Of a stretch of 64,000 bases of DNA, positions 35,681-49,080 are shown in pieces (position 1 is the stretch's first letter; every line of letters starts with the position of its first letter). The notes beneath the pieces are model-generated. The model saw only the letters and a list, made by a program, of their open reading frames with translations. It had not been told where the DNA came from and searched no databases. The translations under genes were made by a program, and so were the position numbers. This DNA comes from Moringa oleifera (Eukaryota > Streptophyta > Magnoliopsida > Brassicales > Moringaceae): assembly GCA_021397835.1 (NCBI GenBank), contig JAJFZO010000897.1, positions 1 to 64,000 on the forward strand, read 5' to 3'.

Positions 35681-35839
35681 GAAATTGCCACAAGATTGAG
35701 ATAGATATGTTTGAATTTCAATTAAAAAAAAAAAGAAAGTAATGCAATAAGACCTCGTCATGTTCATCCTTACTAACATCCCATACAAAAAATGAAAGAT
35801 TATTTATGGTCTAGATTTTTCTCAATCACCTTAACGAAG

Positions 35840-36900
35840 GAGGTGCTAACCCATATTAATTGGCCAGAAAAACAATTGGGCTTAATATATAAATTGAGCC
35901 TAATAGTTAATTGGGCTTAAGATTAAACTAGGTGTAAAGAAAAAAAGGGCTTAAATTATAATTTGACCTAAGAATAGAATAGATCTAATAATAAATGAGC
36001 TTAATGTGTTAGTGAGCTTAAATATTAATTAGACTTAACAATTAGTTGGTTAGTTGGGCTAAATAATTAGTTGAGCTTAGGATTTAACAGATTTAATGAA
36101 AAACTAAATTTAATAAGTAATTGAGCATGATAAATAGATTACATAAGTGGGCCTAACATTTATTAACTAGGGCAAATATTAATTGGTTGAGCCAAATATG
36201 TAATTAAGATTAGCAATTAATTAGACCTAGGAATTCATTGGGCTTAATAATCAACTAAGCCTAACATTTGATTAAGTTTAAGAAATAATTAGGTTGAATA
36301 AAAAATTTGAACTAATAAATGATTGATCTCAATACATAATTGGGCTTAAGAAATAACCTGCTCTAATAAATGCTTTGGCTTAATAATTGATTCTAACAAT
36401 TAATTGCTTTTAAGAATTAGTTGGACCAAATATTTAATTATGCCTTATTTAGAATTGGGCTAAATATGACGAATTAATTAAGCCAATGTGGATAAGTTCA
36501 AAAAATAATTTGATATATTTTTGGGTCAAATTGATAATATGACTTAAGATATAATTAGAACTAAAATTAATCAGATATAAAAAAGTCAGACTTATGATAT
36601 TATTAGGTCTAATACATACCTATCATTTGTTAGATTTAATAACCAATTGCATGTATCATTTATGAACCCACAAAAAAATTAGGTTTAAGAACAAATTATA
36701 CATAACGCATGTTATGGGCAAAAAAATGTAAAAATAATGGGCCTAATAGGCAATTAAATGGACTTAAACAATTCATTTGGTCTAGCAATTCATTAAGATT
36801 CGTAACTAATTAAGCATAAGATTTGGTTGGGCTTAATAGAAAAGTAGACTTCACATATAATTGGGCAATATTTAATTAGTGAGCATTGTCTTTATAGCAT
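35840..36900 (+). repeat. A2 short-unit array, right part
   Basis: Resumes the A array directly after the island and follows A1 12548-13629 (for example TTATTAACTAGGGCAAATAT beside TTGTTAATTAGAACAAATAT, and ACTTCACATATAATTGGG just before N). No gene. Confidence 0.85.
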
Positions 36901-37940
36901 GATGTTAAGGCATCTTGAAACTTAGGTGATTCATCCCGTTACCTTTTATTTTATTTGTTTCGACTTGAATGAAAATGAAGCTTAATTTGTTTGATAACTT
37001 TTAGTTTGTGAAGATTTTAAAAAACTATTTAAATAAAAAATATTGTGCAACAATAAAATTTGTAAAAGATGCAAATAAATATTCAAATTACGATAATAAA
37101 ATTTAGATTTTTTTAGCAACAAAAATTTTTTTATGACTTTTTAAAATACATAAAATATTTAAAAATATTTATTTTCAATACACAAAAATTCTAACTTTTA
37201 TTTGTATATTTGCTCATGTTTATTAAAAATTTTAAGTTAAAATTCATTGTACAAAATCACAAATTTGAATTGATCTTTTATTAAAAAAAACAGTAAATTT
37301 AGACTGAATTGTTTTTTTTTTTTGTTTAGAACTGGTAAAAAAAAGTGTAAGAAGTTAATAGAAAAATACAAATAATAAAAATTTATTTTGATCTTTATCT
37401 TAATATTAATTACTGAATTATTAAGTCTCACTCTTGATAAAATTATATAATATTAAAAATTATAATTAGTTAAATTTAAATTTTATGAAATATAATTAAA
37501 TTTAAAATTAAATAATTTTCATATTATTTTTCAATCAAACATGAGAATAAGGTTATAAAAAATATTATAATATTAATTAACTTTTTTCACAAATCGAATG
37601 ATCTATAAATATTATTTAAATTTTTAAAATTAGGCATTGTAAATCATAGTTCTTTTTTTATTTGGGGGGGCTAAATAAAGTCGTTCATTAGTTAGCTTGC
37701 TTTTAGCGTATTAATGAGTTAAACCTCTTGAATTTAAGATATAATTTAATTTAATTTATATTTGAAATTGTTCTTCTTAATATTTTAAAATTATTAAATA
37801 AAGACTTGAATATTGTTTTCATAAACTTTGTCCCACTCTTACTTTGCAAAATTCTTATTTATTCGCTCTTCAAGTTCATTTGTTTTCAATTAAAAGTTGC
37901 AAAGCTAATAATGATACATATTTATAACCTAATATTTTAC
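36901..37940. repeat. N module, copy 2
   Basis: Starts GATGTTAAGGCATCTTGAAAC. Relative to copies 1 and 3 about 250 bases are missing after GTGAAGATTT (about 37015). It contains a run of seven G at 37664-37670 not shared with other copies. Short open stretches at 37237-37431 (-) and 37806-37994 (+) are AT-rich low-complexity and not conserved, so no gene is called. Confidence 0.75.
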
Positions 37941-38990
37941 AAGCTCAATTATTTTTGTGCCAAATCAATTCTCACGCCAATTAACTTACGTTAATCCAAT
38001 GTGTTCCCAAGCAAAATTATTTTTTGGGTTCATGAACGATGAACCCAGTAATTATTAAACTCAATAAATATTGTGCCTAAATATATTTAAAGTTAATATA
38101 TACTAGGTCCAGTTATGTATTGGGTTGAATTATTTATTGAACTTAATTATATCTCAAGTTCAATTATATTAAGTCCAATATATCGTAGGCTCTATTATAT
38201 ATGTCAGGCCTAATTACATATATCTCTAGTTTTTTAAGCCCAATTAATTTGAAATCTAATTATATTTTCGCCCAAGCTCTGAAGAATTACTTAATTGATG
38301 CATCTTAATTAATTAATAGGTATAATTATATCTTTAACACACTACATCTTATGTCCAAGCTTAATTCTTAGAAGGCAATTAAATCTGAAGCCCAACTAAT
38401 TCTCATGGACAATCAAATCTTAGGCTTCAATTGATTGTTAGATCCAATTGATTGTTCAAGTTAACTAATCTTAGGGCTAATTATTTATTGGATCATTTTA
38501 CTCTTAGGCCTAATAATATACTAAGGATAATTAATTACTAAGCTACATTAGATATTAAGCACACATTTCATTAGAACAAATCAAATTGTAGCTTAATTAT
38601 TAGGCTCAATGAAATGCTAGATCCAATTAATTATTAATCTTAGTTATATATTTGTTCAATTAAATATTCAATCCAATTAGTTTTTTAGCTTAATTAAAAA
38701 ATATTAGGCCCAATTAAGTATATTGCTCAATTATATCTCAAGTTCAATTGTAATATGAGTTCAGTTATATATCAGACTCAGTTTACTTGTAGGCCCAAAT
38801 ATATATTTGGTTTATGATCCACGCTCATTTATTTATATCTTAGACTCAATTAAATATTTATCCAATTATATTCTAGACTTAATTATTTATTAGTCTCATT
38901 TCATTTTTACACCCATTATAGATTAAATCTTATTATTCATCATGCCTAATTAGATATTAAATCAAAACTTTTTATTAGGCTCAATTAAAT
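37941..38990 (-). repeat. B2 inverse short-unit array (3'-truncated)
   Basis: TTAGGCYCAATT array matching the first ~1 kb of B1 and B3. It stops at about 38990 (CTCAATTAAATTTGAAGGATT), where it joins the middle of a TTTAGGG block. More than 2 kb of B and the first part of T are missing compared with the B3-T4 arrangement. Confidence 0.8.
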
Positions 38991-39594
38991 TTGAAGGATT
39001 AGAGGTTACTTTTTTGGGTTTTGGGCTTAGGAACTAGGATCTATAGCTTAGGACTTATGTTTTATGGTTTTAGCTTTAAAGTTTATGATCTAGAGGCTAG
39101 AGTTTTAGATTTAGAGTTTAAGGTTTAGAGGTTAGTTTTTAAGGATTAGGGTTTAGTGCTTTGGGATAGGGCTTATGATTCATGGTTTAACATTTAGCTG
39201 TTAGTGTTTATGATTAAGGATATGGGGTTTATGGGCTAGGACAGAGTAGTTAGGTTTTAGGGCATGGTTAGGGTTAAAGTTTACAGTTTTGAAATTAGGG
39301 TCTAAAAGTTAGGGTTTATTGTTCAGGGGTTCGAGTTTAGAATTTAGGATTTAGTACTTAAGGTTTAGTAATTAGTGCTTAGGATTCAAGGATTAAGGAT
39401 TATTGACTAGGGTTTACAGAAAGTTTATGGTTTAGAGGTTAGAGTTGAGGTATTTTGGCTTAGGATTTTGGGGCTAAGGTATGTAGGGTTATGGTTTATG
39501 GGTTAGTTTTTAGTAGTTAGGCTTTGGATGTAGGGTTGTAGTTTATGGTTTAGTATTTATATTTAAGGTTTAAAGATTAAAGTTTAGGGGTTAT
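38991..39594 (+). repeat. Degenerate telomere-like block T3, TTTAGGG strand (5'-truncated)
   Basis: Diverged TTTAGGG units collinear with T4 from about 46932 (shared GGTTAGAGGTTACT, GGGTTTTGGGCTTAGG). The CCCTAAA half seen at the start of T2 and T4 is absent. Confidence 0.85.
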
Positions 39595-39666
39595 GCATAA
39601 TGGATGTTAATTGAGCAAAAAAGTAAAAACAATAATTAGACCTAATATAACTAAGTAAAAATCTCA
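39595..39666. repeat. Linker at TTTAGGG-to-CCCTAAA switch, T3
   Basis: Copy of the conserved linker (GCATAATGGATGTTAATTG, AGACCTAATATAACTAAG). Closest by eye to the T4 linker. Confidence 0.8.
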
Positions 39667-39941
39667 ATGCCTAGTCCCTAACCCCTAAACCTTATACACT
39701 AAACCCTTAAACCTTAAACTCTAACCACTCTGTCGTAACTCTTAAACTTTAAATCCAAATAGTCAAACTCTTAGATCTTAAATCACAAACCTTAAACTCT
39801 TACTCCTAACATCTGACCTTAAACCCAAATGCTAAATCCTAAACTAGCCTGAAGCTGTAAACCGAAAACCTTAACCACCAAACATTAATGACTAAAATCT
39901 AAATCATAAACCTTATCCCTCAAATCTTAAACCCCAACTCA
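39667..39941 (-). repeat. Degenerate telomere-like block T3, CCCTAAA strand (3'-truncated)
   Basis: Diverged CCCTAAA units following T4 about 47590-47875. It ends at AAACCCCAACTC, where the A array begins without the second TTTAGGG stretch. Confidence 0.85.
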
Positions 39942-41369
39942 ATAATTATCTATAATTAGGTCTAATAACTAATTAGAACGAACAATTCATTGGGTCAAAT
40001 AATTAATTAAGTCTAAAATTTAATTAAGTTTGATAAAAAAAACTTAATATATAGCCGACTTAATAAATAATTAGGTTTAATGTAAAAGTGGGCATAATAA
40101 AATAATGAACCTAAGATATATTGAATTTAACAATTAATTAGACCTCATAAATAATTAGATGTAACAATTTAATTAAATATACTAATTAATCGGGCCTAAA
40201 ATTTAATTCTTCATAAGAATTAGTTAAGCTTAATATTTAATTTGACTTCACAAAAATTATAATTTATATATAATTGGGCTTAATAAATATGTAGGTGAAA
40301 ATATAATTTGGCTTAAGATGTAATTGAGCTCAATAATTAAAGATCCAAATGATAGATGAGACATAACAATTGTTTGAGTCTAATAATTATTAGACTAAAG
40401 ATTTAATTGTGACTAATAATTAATTGAATCAAATATTTATTGAGATTAACAAAATTTTTTATAAATATATAATTAGACTTAGTAAATAATTGAGCTTAAT
40501 CTATAGTTAGGGTCAAGAACGAAATGAGATTAATAAATAATTGGATCAAAAATATAATTAGGTTTAATATTTAGTTTGGCTTAAGATAAATGTGGACATA
40601 ATATGCATGAACTGAGTATATGTTATGCTGTGAAAGGGATTAAGCATAAGATATAATTAAAACCAAATTAACAATTTAATTGATCCAAAAATTAGTTAGA
40701 TCTAATATTTAATTGAGTCAAATATGTAATTGAGATCAACAATTTGTTGTGCTTAATAATTTATTATACCTAGCAAATAATTAGGTCTAAGATTTGATTG
40801 GGTTTAAGAAAAAACTGAACTTAGCAAATATAATTTGATCGAACAATTAATTGAAAAAAATAATTAATTGTATATAAGAATTAGTTGTGCTTATTGATCA
40901 ATTGTACTGAATTAATTAGTTTAACATATACGAGTTCAACAAATAATTCTATGTATATAATTGAGCCTAATAGATAATATGCCTAACATATATAAACTTC
41001 AAATTAATTGGACTCAGCTTCAATTAGGCCTAGAAAATTGGGCATGTGACATAATTAGTCCTCATATACAATTAAACCTATGAATAAGGGATATGTAATT
41101 GCATTGGACACATAGTTGGGCCTAATATATAATGAGCTTAGCCCAAAATATAATTGAACCTAATAATTAATTAGGCCTAATGTTTATGGGTTTAATACTT
41201 AATTTAAGTTTACTGTACATGAACCCTATAAATAATTGAGCTTAGGAACAATTACGCCAAATGTAAATTAATTGAGCTTAATAATTAATTAGGCATAAAG
41301 AAACATGAGACCTAACAAATCATTGGGTTCATGAGCCTAAACTGTCATATGGCTTCATGAAAATTTGAT
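39942..41369 (+). repeat. A3 short-unit array (truncated at both ends)
   Basis: Starts at the equivalent of A1 about 7335 (CTATAATTAGGT) and follows A1/A2 to the equivalent of A2 about 29350 (GGCTTCATGAAAATTTGATT). It then joins N directly, so roughly the outer 4 kb on each side is missing. No M module, no gene. Confidence 0.8.
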
Positions 41370-42680
41370 TTTAACGTATCTTGAAACTTAGGTGATTCAT
41401 CCCATTACCTTTTATTTTATTTTATTTTTTGACTTGAATGAAAAGAAGCTTAATTTATTTGATAACTTTTAGTTTGTGAAGATTTGTTTATCATTCAAAA
41501 GTTTTAACTAACATTATTTTATTTTATTCATATTATTTTTTTATATTTTATCAAATATTATGATAATATTAAATTTAAACTTATTAAAGAGTATTTCAGT
41601 TTCAAAAACATGTATTAAGGGTAAGTATCAAAATAAACTTTGTACTACTTGATATTTTTAATCTAGTTTTACTTTTTTAATCAAATTTACATTTGACATT
41701 TTAATTAAGTCCAAATTAAACATTATCTTCAATTTTTAAAATAAATTATTTAAATAGAAAGTATTGTACAGAAAAATTTGGTTTAAAATTTGTAAAAAAT
41801 GCAAATAAATATTAAAGTTACCATAAAAAAATTTTGACTTTTTTGAGTAATAAAATTATTTTTATGATTTTTTAAAAAATTTTGTAAGAAAAAAAATTGA
41901 AAAATATTTATTTTCAATACTCAAAAATTCTAACTTTTTTGTTGTATATTTTTTCGTGTTTGTTAAAAATTTTATGTTAAAATTTATTGTACAAAATCGC
42001 AAATTTGAATTGATCTTTTATTTAAAAAATTCAAAAGTAAGTCCATTGAATTGATATTTTTTTTAGAACTGGTAAAAAAATAAAAAATAAAAGAACTTCT
42101 TGAAAAATATAAATAATAATAATTCTATTTTGATCTCTATCTTAATATTAATTATTGAATTATTGAGTATCACTCTTGATGAAATTATATAATATTAAAA
42201 ATTATAATTAGTTAAATTTAAATTTTATGAAATATAAGTAAATTTAAAATTAAATAATTTTCATATTAACTTTCAATTAAACATGAGATGAGGATATAAA
42301 AAAATATTATAATATTTGATTAAATTTTTCATTAATCCAATGATCTCTAAATATTATTTAAATTCTTAAAATTAGACATTGTAAACCATGATTCTTTTTT
42401 TTTTAATTAAAAAGAGTTGTTCATTGATTAGCTTGACTTTTAGTCTATTAATGAGTCACTCCTCTTGAACTTGAGATATACTTTAATTTAATTTATATTT
42501 GAAATTTTTTCTCTTAATATTTTAAAATTATTAAAGAAAGACTCAAATGTGATTTTTATAAACTTTGTTCCACTCTTACTTTGTAAACTTCCTACTTAAT
42601 TAGCTCTTCAAGTTTATTTGTTTTGAATTAAAAATTGCAAAGCTAATAATGATACATATTTATGACTTTAATATTTTTAC
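41370..42680. repeat. N module, copy 3
   Basis: Starts CGTATCTTGAAACTTAGG and runs to the CAAGCTCAATTATTTTTGTG boundary with B. It keeps the ~250-base segment lost from copy 2 and lacks the ~85 bases present only in copy 1. No gene. Confidence 0.75.
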
Positions 42681-45600
42681 AAGCTCAATTATTTTTGTGC
42701 CCAATCAATTCTTAAGCCCAATCAGTCCAATTTGTTCCTAAGCAAAATTATTTTTTGGGTTCATGAACAACAAAACTTATTAATTATTAAACTTAATAAA
42801 TATCAAGCCTTATTATATTTAAGATTAATACATACTAGGTCTAATTATGTCTTAGGTTGAATTATTTATTAAATTCAATTATATCTCAAGTTCAATTATA
42901 TTAAGTCCAATATATCGTAGGCTCCATTATATATTAGGCGTAATTATATATATTTTTAATTTTTTAAGCCTAATTATTTTAAAACATAATTATATTTTCA
43001 CCTTAATCTTTATTGCATTGAATTATATGTCGATTATTCATTGAGCTCTGAAAAATTACTCAATTGATGCATTTTAATTAATTAATAGACATAATTATAT
43101 ATTCAACTCAACTACATCTTATGTCCAAGCTTAATTCCTATAAGTCAATTAACTTTTAAGCCCAACTAATTCTTATGCATGATCAAATCTTAGGCTCCAA
43201 TAAATTATTAGGTCCAACTAATTGTTCAAGTTAACTAATCTTAGTTCTAAGTATTATTTTTATTCTTAGGCCTAATAATATATACTAAGGATAATTAATT
43301 ACTAAGCCACAGTAAATATTAAGCACACATTTTATTAGACCAAATCAAATTGTAGCTTAATTAATTATCAGGCCCAATGAAATAACAGATCCAATTAATT
43401 ATTAATCTTAATTATATATTTCGTTTAATTAAATTTTTGATCCAATTAATTTTTATCTCAATTAAAAAATATTTGGCCCAACTAAATATGCTGATCAATT
43501 TCATCTCAAGTTAACTATAATTTCGGTTTAATTATATATTAGACTCAATTTACTTTTAGGCCCAATTATATATTGGGTTTATGATCCACACTACATTCAA
43601 TTATATCTTACATCTAATTAAATATTGATCCAATTATATTCTAGACCTAATTATTTGTTAGTCTCATTTCATTCTTATACCCATTATAGATTAAGCCCAA
43701 TTACTCATCAAGCCTAATTAGATATTAAATCAAAACTTTTTATTAGGCTCAATTAAATTTTAAGTCAATTAATTCTTAATCACAATTAAACTTTAGTGTC
43801 AATTAATTATTAAGGTTCATTAATTATTAGGCTTCTTAAATTATTAAATTATTAATTTTTAGGTTCAATTACATATAAGCCTAATAATATCTTAGAACTA
43901 ATTAATTATTAGGTTCCAAATATATCCTACGTTTAATTATTTATTACGTCCAACTATATATGAAGCCAATTTTTTATTAGGTCCAATTAGATTTAATTAT
44001 ATTTGAGACCTATTATATTTTAAATCTAATAAATTATTAGATCTATTTATATTTAAGACCAATATAACAACCCTATTTTGTTTTTAGGCTCAATTATTTA
44101 TTAGGATAAATTATATATTAAGTTCGCTTAACTAACTATTAAGTATAATTATTATTATGTCTCATTAATTGTTGGGATCAATTACATCTTAGACTTACAT
44201 TTGTTAAGCCCATTTCATGACAAAATTATATTTTAAGTGAAAGCTTTTATCAAGCTAAATTAAATCTTAGGCTCAATTAACTATCAGACTCAATGAATTG
44301 CAGCATCTAATGAATTATTTAGATGCAAATATTTGTTAGTCTTAATTACATACGAGAGCCAATATTTTGTGTTAGATTATTTAATAGGACTAATTAACTT
44401 ATTTTAGTTTAAAGTCATTTTTAAGCCCAATTATTTATTTAGGTTCATGGATAATAAGCTCATTCAATAATTGGGCCTATCAAATGTTAGCTCCAATTAT
44501 GTATTAGTTAAATCATTTATTTGCTTTAATTATATTTCAATTCCAATTATATTTATCTCATGACATTGGACTCCTAATTGTATATGAGGTCTAATTATAT
44601 TATGTGTCCAAAGTTTTTAGGCTTAATTAAATTTAAGATCTAATTAACTATAAGTTTAATTATATATTAAGTAATATTACTCATTAGATCAAATTATATG
44701 TCAAATTATTTCATGAGGTCACGAATGTTAACCAAATAAATTCAGTCAAATTATTTAATAGACCTAATTATATCTTCAGCCTCATCATTGGGCCTATTAT
44801 AGAATTCTAAATTTTCTATGTGGCACAATTAAATCTTAGATGTAATTAATTTTCAACTACAAATTAATTATTAAACAGAAAAAATTGTTAGGTCAATGAA
44901 TTGTTAGACTTAATTTGGGTCTAAGGCCCACTTATTAAGACTAATTATTTACTAGGTCAAATCTTGTAGTAAACCTATTTTTTTATGAAATCTAATCAAA
45001 TGTAAGATTAGTTAATTATTAGATTCAATGAATTGCTAGGTCTAATTAATTTTTAACATTAATTACATGCTAGACTTAATTAAATATTTGATTCAATTAA
45101 TTTTAGGGCCTAATAATAATTGTTAAGCCTAACTAGTTATTAGGCTCAATTATATCAAAAATTCAATTGTAGTTTGGATTCAATTATATCTTAAACTCAA
45201 TAAATTTTTAAGTTGAACTATGTACAAGGTTCATGCACACTATATCCAATTATATCTTTTGCTCAATTAAATCTTAGATCTAGTTGACTATATTTTAAGA
45301 CCAATTAATTTATTAGTTTCACTTATCCAATTATAGATTAAGTCTGATTATTTGTTGACCTATGTGTATATTAAAACTTAATTTTTTATTGGGCTTAATA
45401 AAATTTTAGTTATAATTAAACCTTGAGCCTAATTAATTATTAGGCTTAACTAAATGTTAGATTATTAATTGTTATGCTCATTTACGTCTCAAATTCAATT
45501 ATATCTTAAACCTAATTATTTTATTAGGATTTAATATCTTTTAGGTCAAATTACTTATTATACCCAATTATATGTAAAGATGAACTTTTAACTGAATTAA

Positions 45601-45985
45601 ATCTTAGGCTTAACTAATTATAAAACCCAATTAAATCTTATGAGTAATTATTTGCTAGGTTCAACAAATCATTAGGCTCAATTACATCTTAGATCTAATA
45701 TTTTATTAGGCATGATTATATATGAGACCCAATTAATTTATTAAACTTAATTTTTTATTAAACATCATTAAATTTTGCACTCAATTAATTATTTATCTTA
45801 ATGAATTGATAGACCTCATGTATTGTTGGTTCAAAATAATTGTTAGGCTCAACTGCATATTGAGCTTAATTATTCATTAAATTGTAATCAATTTTTAAGA
45901 TCAATTAATAAATGTTAGGCTTAGTTAGTTATTATGTTCAGTTGTATTTTAAGTTCAGTTATAATTTAGGTACGATCATATCTTA
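42681..45985 (-). repeat. B3 inverse short-unit array
   Basis: TTAGGCYCAATT array, a single copy without the 3.4-kb duplication of B1. A shorter middle relative to B1 (around 43975-44050) points to an internal deletion. It ends at the intact B-to-T boundary TCTTAGGCCTAACCCCTAAAC. No gene. Confidence 0.8.
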
Positions 45986-46612
45986 GGCCTAACCCCTAAA
46001 CACAAAACTTCAATCTCAAATTCCTGAACCCTAACCTTGAGCCCTAACCTAAAACCCTCCATCTTAACCCCTAACCTTATAACCTAACCATAATATCCTA
46101 ACTCTAAAATCTAACTGCAAACCCTAACCTTAAACTTTAACACATGAACTATAAACCCTAAGTCTTACACCCAACAGCTAAAACCTAAATCCTAACTGTG
46201 AATCATTTAACCCTAACTTCTAATGCCTAAATCCTAACTCTTAAACACTAACACCGAACTCATATCCATAAAGACTAAACTTAAACCTTTATCCCTAGCT
46301 TTAAAACCCTAAATCCTAATCCCAAACCTTTAATCGCTAACTTTTAAACTCTAAATCCTTAACCCAAACACCAAAACATAATTTACAATCCCTAAACCCC
46401 AAAGTATAAATCATAACCCCTAAAAATAAACCCTAAACCATAAATCATGATAATAAACTGTAGACCCTAACCCTGAACCCTTGTCCCTAAAACCTATTCC
46501 TTAACCCCTAATGTTTAACACCTAACCTATAACTCAAAAACACTAAACCCTAAATCTCTAACCCTGTAATTCCCCTAACCCCATAATCCAAACACTAATC
46601 TCAAAACTCTAG
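45986..46612 (-). repeat. Degenerate telomere-like block T4, CCCTAAA strand
   Basis: Diverged CCCTAAA units, collinear with T2 from 22291 but with deletions. The flip to the other strand near 46605 (CAAAACTCTAGGTGTCAGGG) is the same junction as in T1 and T2. Confidence 0.9.
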
Positions 46613-47515
46613 GTGTCAGGGTTTAGGGTCTTGGGGTTAGTGTTTAAGATTTAGATTCTAGTTATTAAGGTTTAGGGGCTTGGGGTTAAAATTTATGGCT
46701 TAGAGTTTAGAGCTTAAGGCCAACAGTGTAGGAGTTTTGGATTAGGATTCACGGGTTAAGTGCTAAGGTTTAGGTTCTTGGGATTAGGTTTTTGGTTTTG
46801 TGCTTATGGGTTCGAGATTAGGTTCTATTGTTTAGAGTTTAGGGTTTATTGGTTAGGATTTCATGTTTATAGTACTGGGTAATTTAGGATTTAAGGTTTA
46901 GAGTTTAAGGTACAGTAGTTTGGGTTTATGGCCAAGGGTTAGAGGTTACTCCTTTGGGTTTTGGGCTTAGGGGCTACGATCTATAGCTTAGGGTTTGTTG
47001 TTTATGGTTTTAGCTTCAAGGTTTATGATCCAAAGGCTAGGGTTTAAAGGTTAATCTTTAAGGATTAAGGTTAGTGCTTTGGGATAAGGCTTAATGTTTA
47101 GCCGTTAGTGTTTATAATTAAGGACATGGGATTTATGGGCTAGGGTAGAGTAGTTAGGTTTTAGGGCTTGGTTAGAGTTAGTTTACAATTTTGAAATTAG
47201 AGCCTAGGGATTAGTGTTTATTGTTTGGGGGTTCGAGTTTAGAATTTAAGATTTAGTGATTAAGGTTTAGTAGTTAGCGCTTAGGGATTATGGACTAGGG
47301 TTTAAAGTTTAAGGTTTATGGTTTAAAGATTAGGGTTAAAACGTTTTGGTTTAAGGTTTTGAGATTAAGGTATGTACAGTTATGGTTTATGAGTTAGTTG
47401 TTAGCGGTTGGTTTAGGGTTTTGGATTTAAGGGGCTTAAGATTTAAGAGTTTGAGGGTTATTGTTTAGGATTTAGGGTTTAGTATTTATATTTAAGGCTT
47501 AAGGATTAGGGGTAT
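46613..47515 (+). repeat. Degenerate telomere-like block T4, TTTAGGG strand
   Basis: Diverged TTTAGGG units. The less repetitive insert seen at 1345-1430 in T1 is missing here, as it is in T3. No gene. Confidence 0.9.
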
Positions 47516-47590
47516 GCATAATGGATGTTAATTGGGCAAAAAAGTAAAAGATTATTAGACCTAATATAACTAAGTGGAAACCTTAATGCC
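47516..47590. repeat. Linker at TTTAGGG-to-CCCTAAA switch, T4
   Basis: Fourth copy of the conserved linker (GCATAATGGATGTTAATTGG, AGACCTAATATAACTAAGTG). Confidence 0.8.
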
Positions 47591-48080
47591 TAATCCCTAA
47601 ACCTTACACACCCTAACTTTAACCCCTAAACCCTCAACTCTAACCACTCTGCCATTGTCGTAACTCTTGAACCTTAAAGCCAAATGGCCCAACCTTAATC
47701 ACTAAATCCTAAATCACAAACCATAAACCCTTACTCCTAACATTTGAACTTTAAACCGAAATCCCTAAAGTCTAAATCCTAACCCCGAAGCCATAAACTT
47801 GAAACTCTAGACATCAAACATTAATAACTAAACTCTAAATCATAAACTTTATCCCTCAAATCTTAAACCCCAACTCTTTGACCTTGAGCACTAAACACTA
47901 AACCCAAAGCCATAAACTCTACCCCTAAACCCTAAAACCTAAATGATACTGCTTAAACCTTAAGCAAAAAACCCTTAGTCTTGAACCCTAAACCATAAAC
48001 TCAAAACTCTAACTCCTAAACCTTAAAACACCAGACTTTGAATCTAATCCCAAAACAAGTAATCATTAATCAAAAAACCA
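47591..48080 (-). repeat. Degenerate telomere-like block T4, second CCCTAAA stretch
   Basis: Diverged CCCTAAA units. It stops at AACCACAATG, earlier than T1 and T2, which continue for over 100 bases to their palindromic flip; that flip is deleted here. Confidence 0.85.
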
Positions 48081-49080
48081 CAATGTTTTGGGTTAACAGT
48101 TTAGGAGTTAGAGTTTAATGTGTAAGGTTTAAGATTTAGGCTTAGCGATTAGGTTTTTGAATTTTGAGTTTAGTGTTTAAGGTTTTAAGGTTAAGATTTA
48201 TGTGTGTCAGAAGTTTAAGTATTAAGATTGAAAGTTTAGGTTTTTTGCTTAGGTATTAGGTTTTAAGTGTTCGGCTTTAAGGTTAGGGTTTAGTGTTTCA
48301 GTTCATCGTTAAGGTGAACGGTTTGGGGTTTAACATTTAGGGATTGGGTGTTAGGTGTTAAGTGTTCGGCTTTAAAGTTAGGGTTTAGTGTTTGGGTTTA
48401 TAGTTAAGGTGAACAGTTTTAGGTTTAAGATTTTGGTATTATGGTTTTGGGTTTCATAGTTGGTTTAGGGGTTAATGTTTAGGTTTTTAGGATTACAACC
48501 TTGGATTTAGTGTTAAGGGGTTAAGGGTTAGGGTTTAGGCTTTATGTTAATAGTTTATGAGTTAGGGTAAGGTTTGGTGCCTAGAGCTTAGGGGTTATGG
48601 TTTAGCAGTTAAAGTTTACGAATGAAAGTTTACTATGCAGTAGTTAAGGTTTAGATCTAAGGGTTAATGTTTAGAGCCTAAGGTATTAGGTTAGTGTCTT
48701 GGGGTCTAAGGTTAAGGTTTTCGATTTACAGTTAATAGTTTGAAGGTTAGAGTTTAAGGAATAGAGGTTAGATTAGTGGTTCAATTTAGGGATTAATGGT
48801 TGAGATTTAAGGGGTAGGGTTAGGAGTTTAAGATTTAGGTTTAGGTTTTAAGGGTTAAGGTTGAGGAGTTAAGGTTTAGGGTTTAGTGCTTTAAGGCTAA
48901 GGTTTTGAATTTAGTGTTTAGAGGTTAATGTTTTAGTGTTACATTTAGGGTCTTAAGTTTTGGATTTATGGTTTATGGGTTAGGTGTTGAGCGTTAGGTT
49001 TTACAGTTTATAGCTTAGAGTTAAAGGTTTTCATTTTAGAGATTATGGGTTATGGTCTTGGATTTAGGGTTTAGGCAAGA
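48081..49080 (+). repeat. Degenerate telomere-like block T4, second TTTAGGG stretch
   Basis: About 1 kb, the longest version of this stretch. Its first half matches T2 and its last part matches T1, so it is nearest to the ancestral form. It contains a direct repeat of about 95-base period (GTTCGGCTTTAA at about 48269 and 48364). Confidence 0.85.

Larger units (their letters stand above)
33168..35839. mobile_element. Mitochondrial-type DNA insertion (NUMT), about 2.67 kb
   Basis: Base composition jumps from extremely AT-rich to balanced or GC-rich, then falls off to the right. It contains a complete plant-mitochondrial-type trnI(CAU), then spacer typical in style of plant mitochondrial DNA (CCCTTCGGGCA words, short palindromes, a 10-C run at 33916-33925), and on the right a degenerate LINE-type RNase H region. 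Host sequence matches A1 up to AGATC (33163-33167 = 12538-12542) and again from about 35840 (GAGGTGCTAAC versus GAGGCTAAC at 12548). Mitochondrial origin is secure for the tRNA part and inferred for the rest. Confidence 0.75.

Noticed and set aside
33163..35846. Target-site duplication around the mitochondrial-type island
   Set aside because: AGATC on the left is not repeated on the right; comparison with A1 indicates a small loss of host bases instead.
37237..37994. Two short open stretches in and after N copy 2
   Set aside because: AT-rich low-complexity, and not preserved in N1 or N3.
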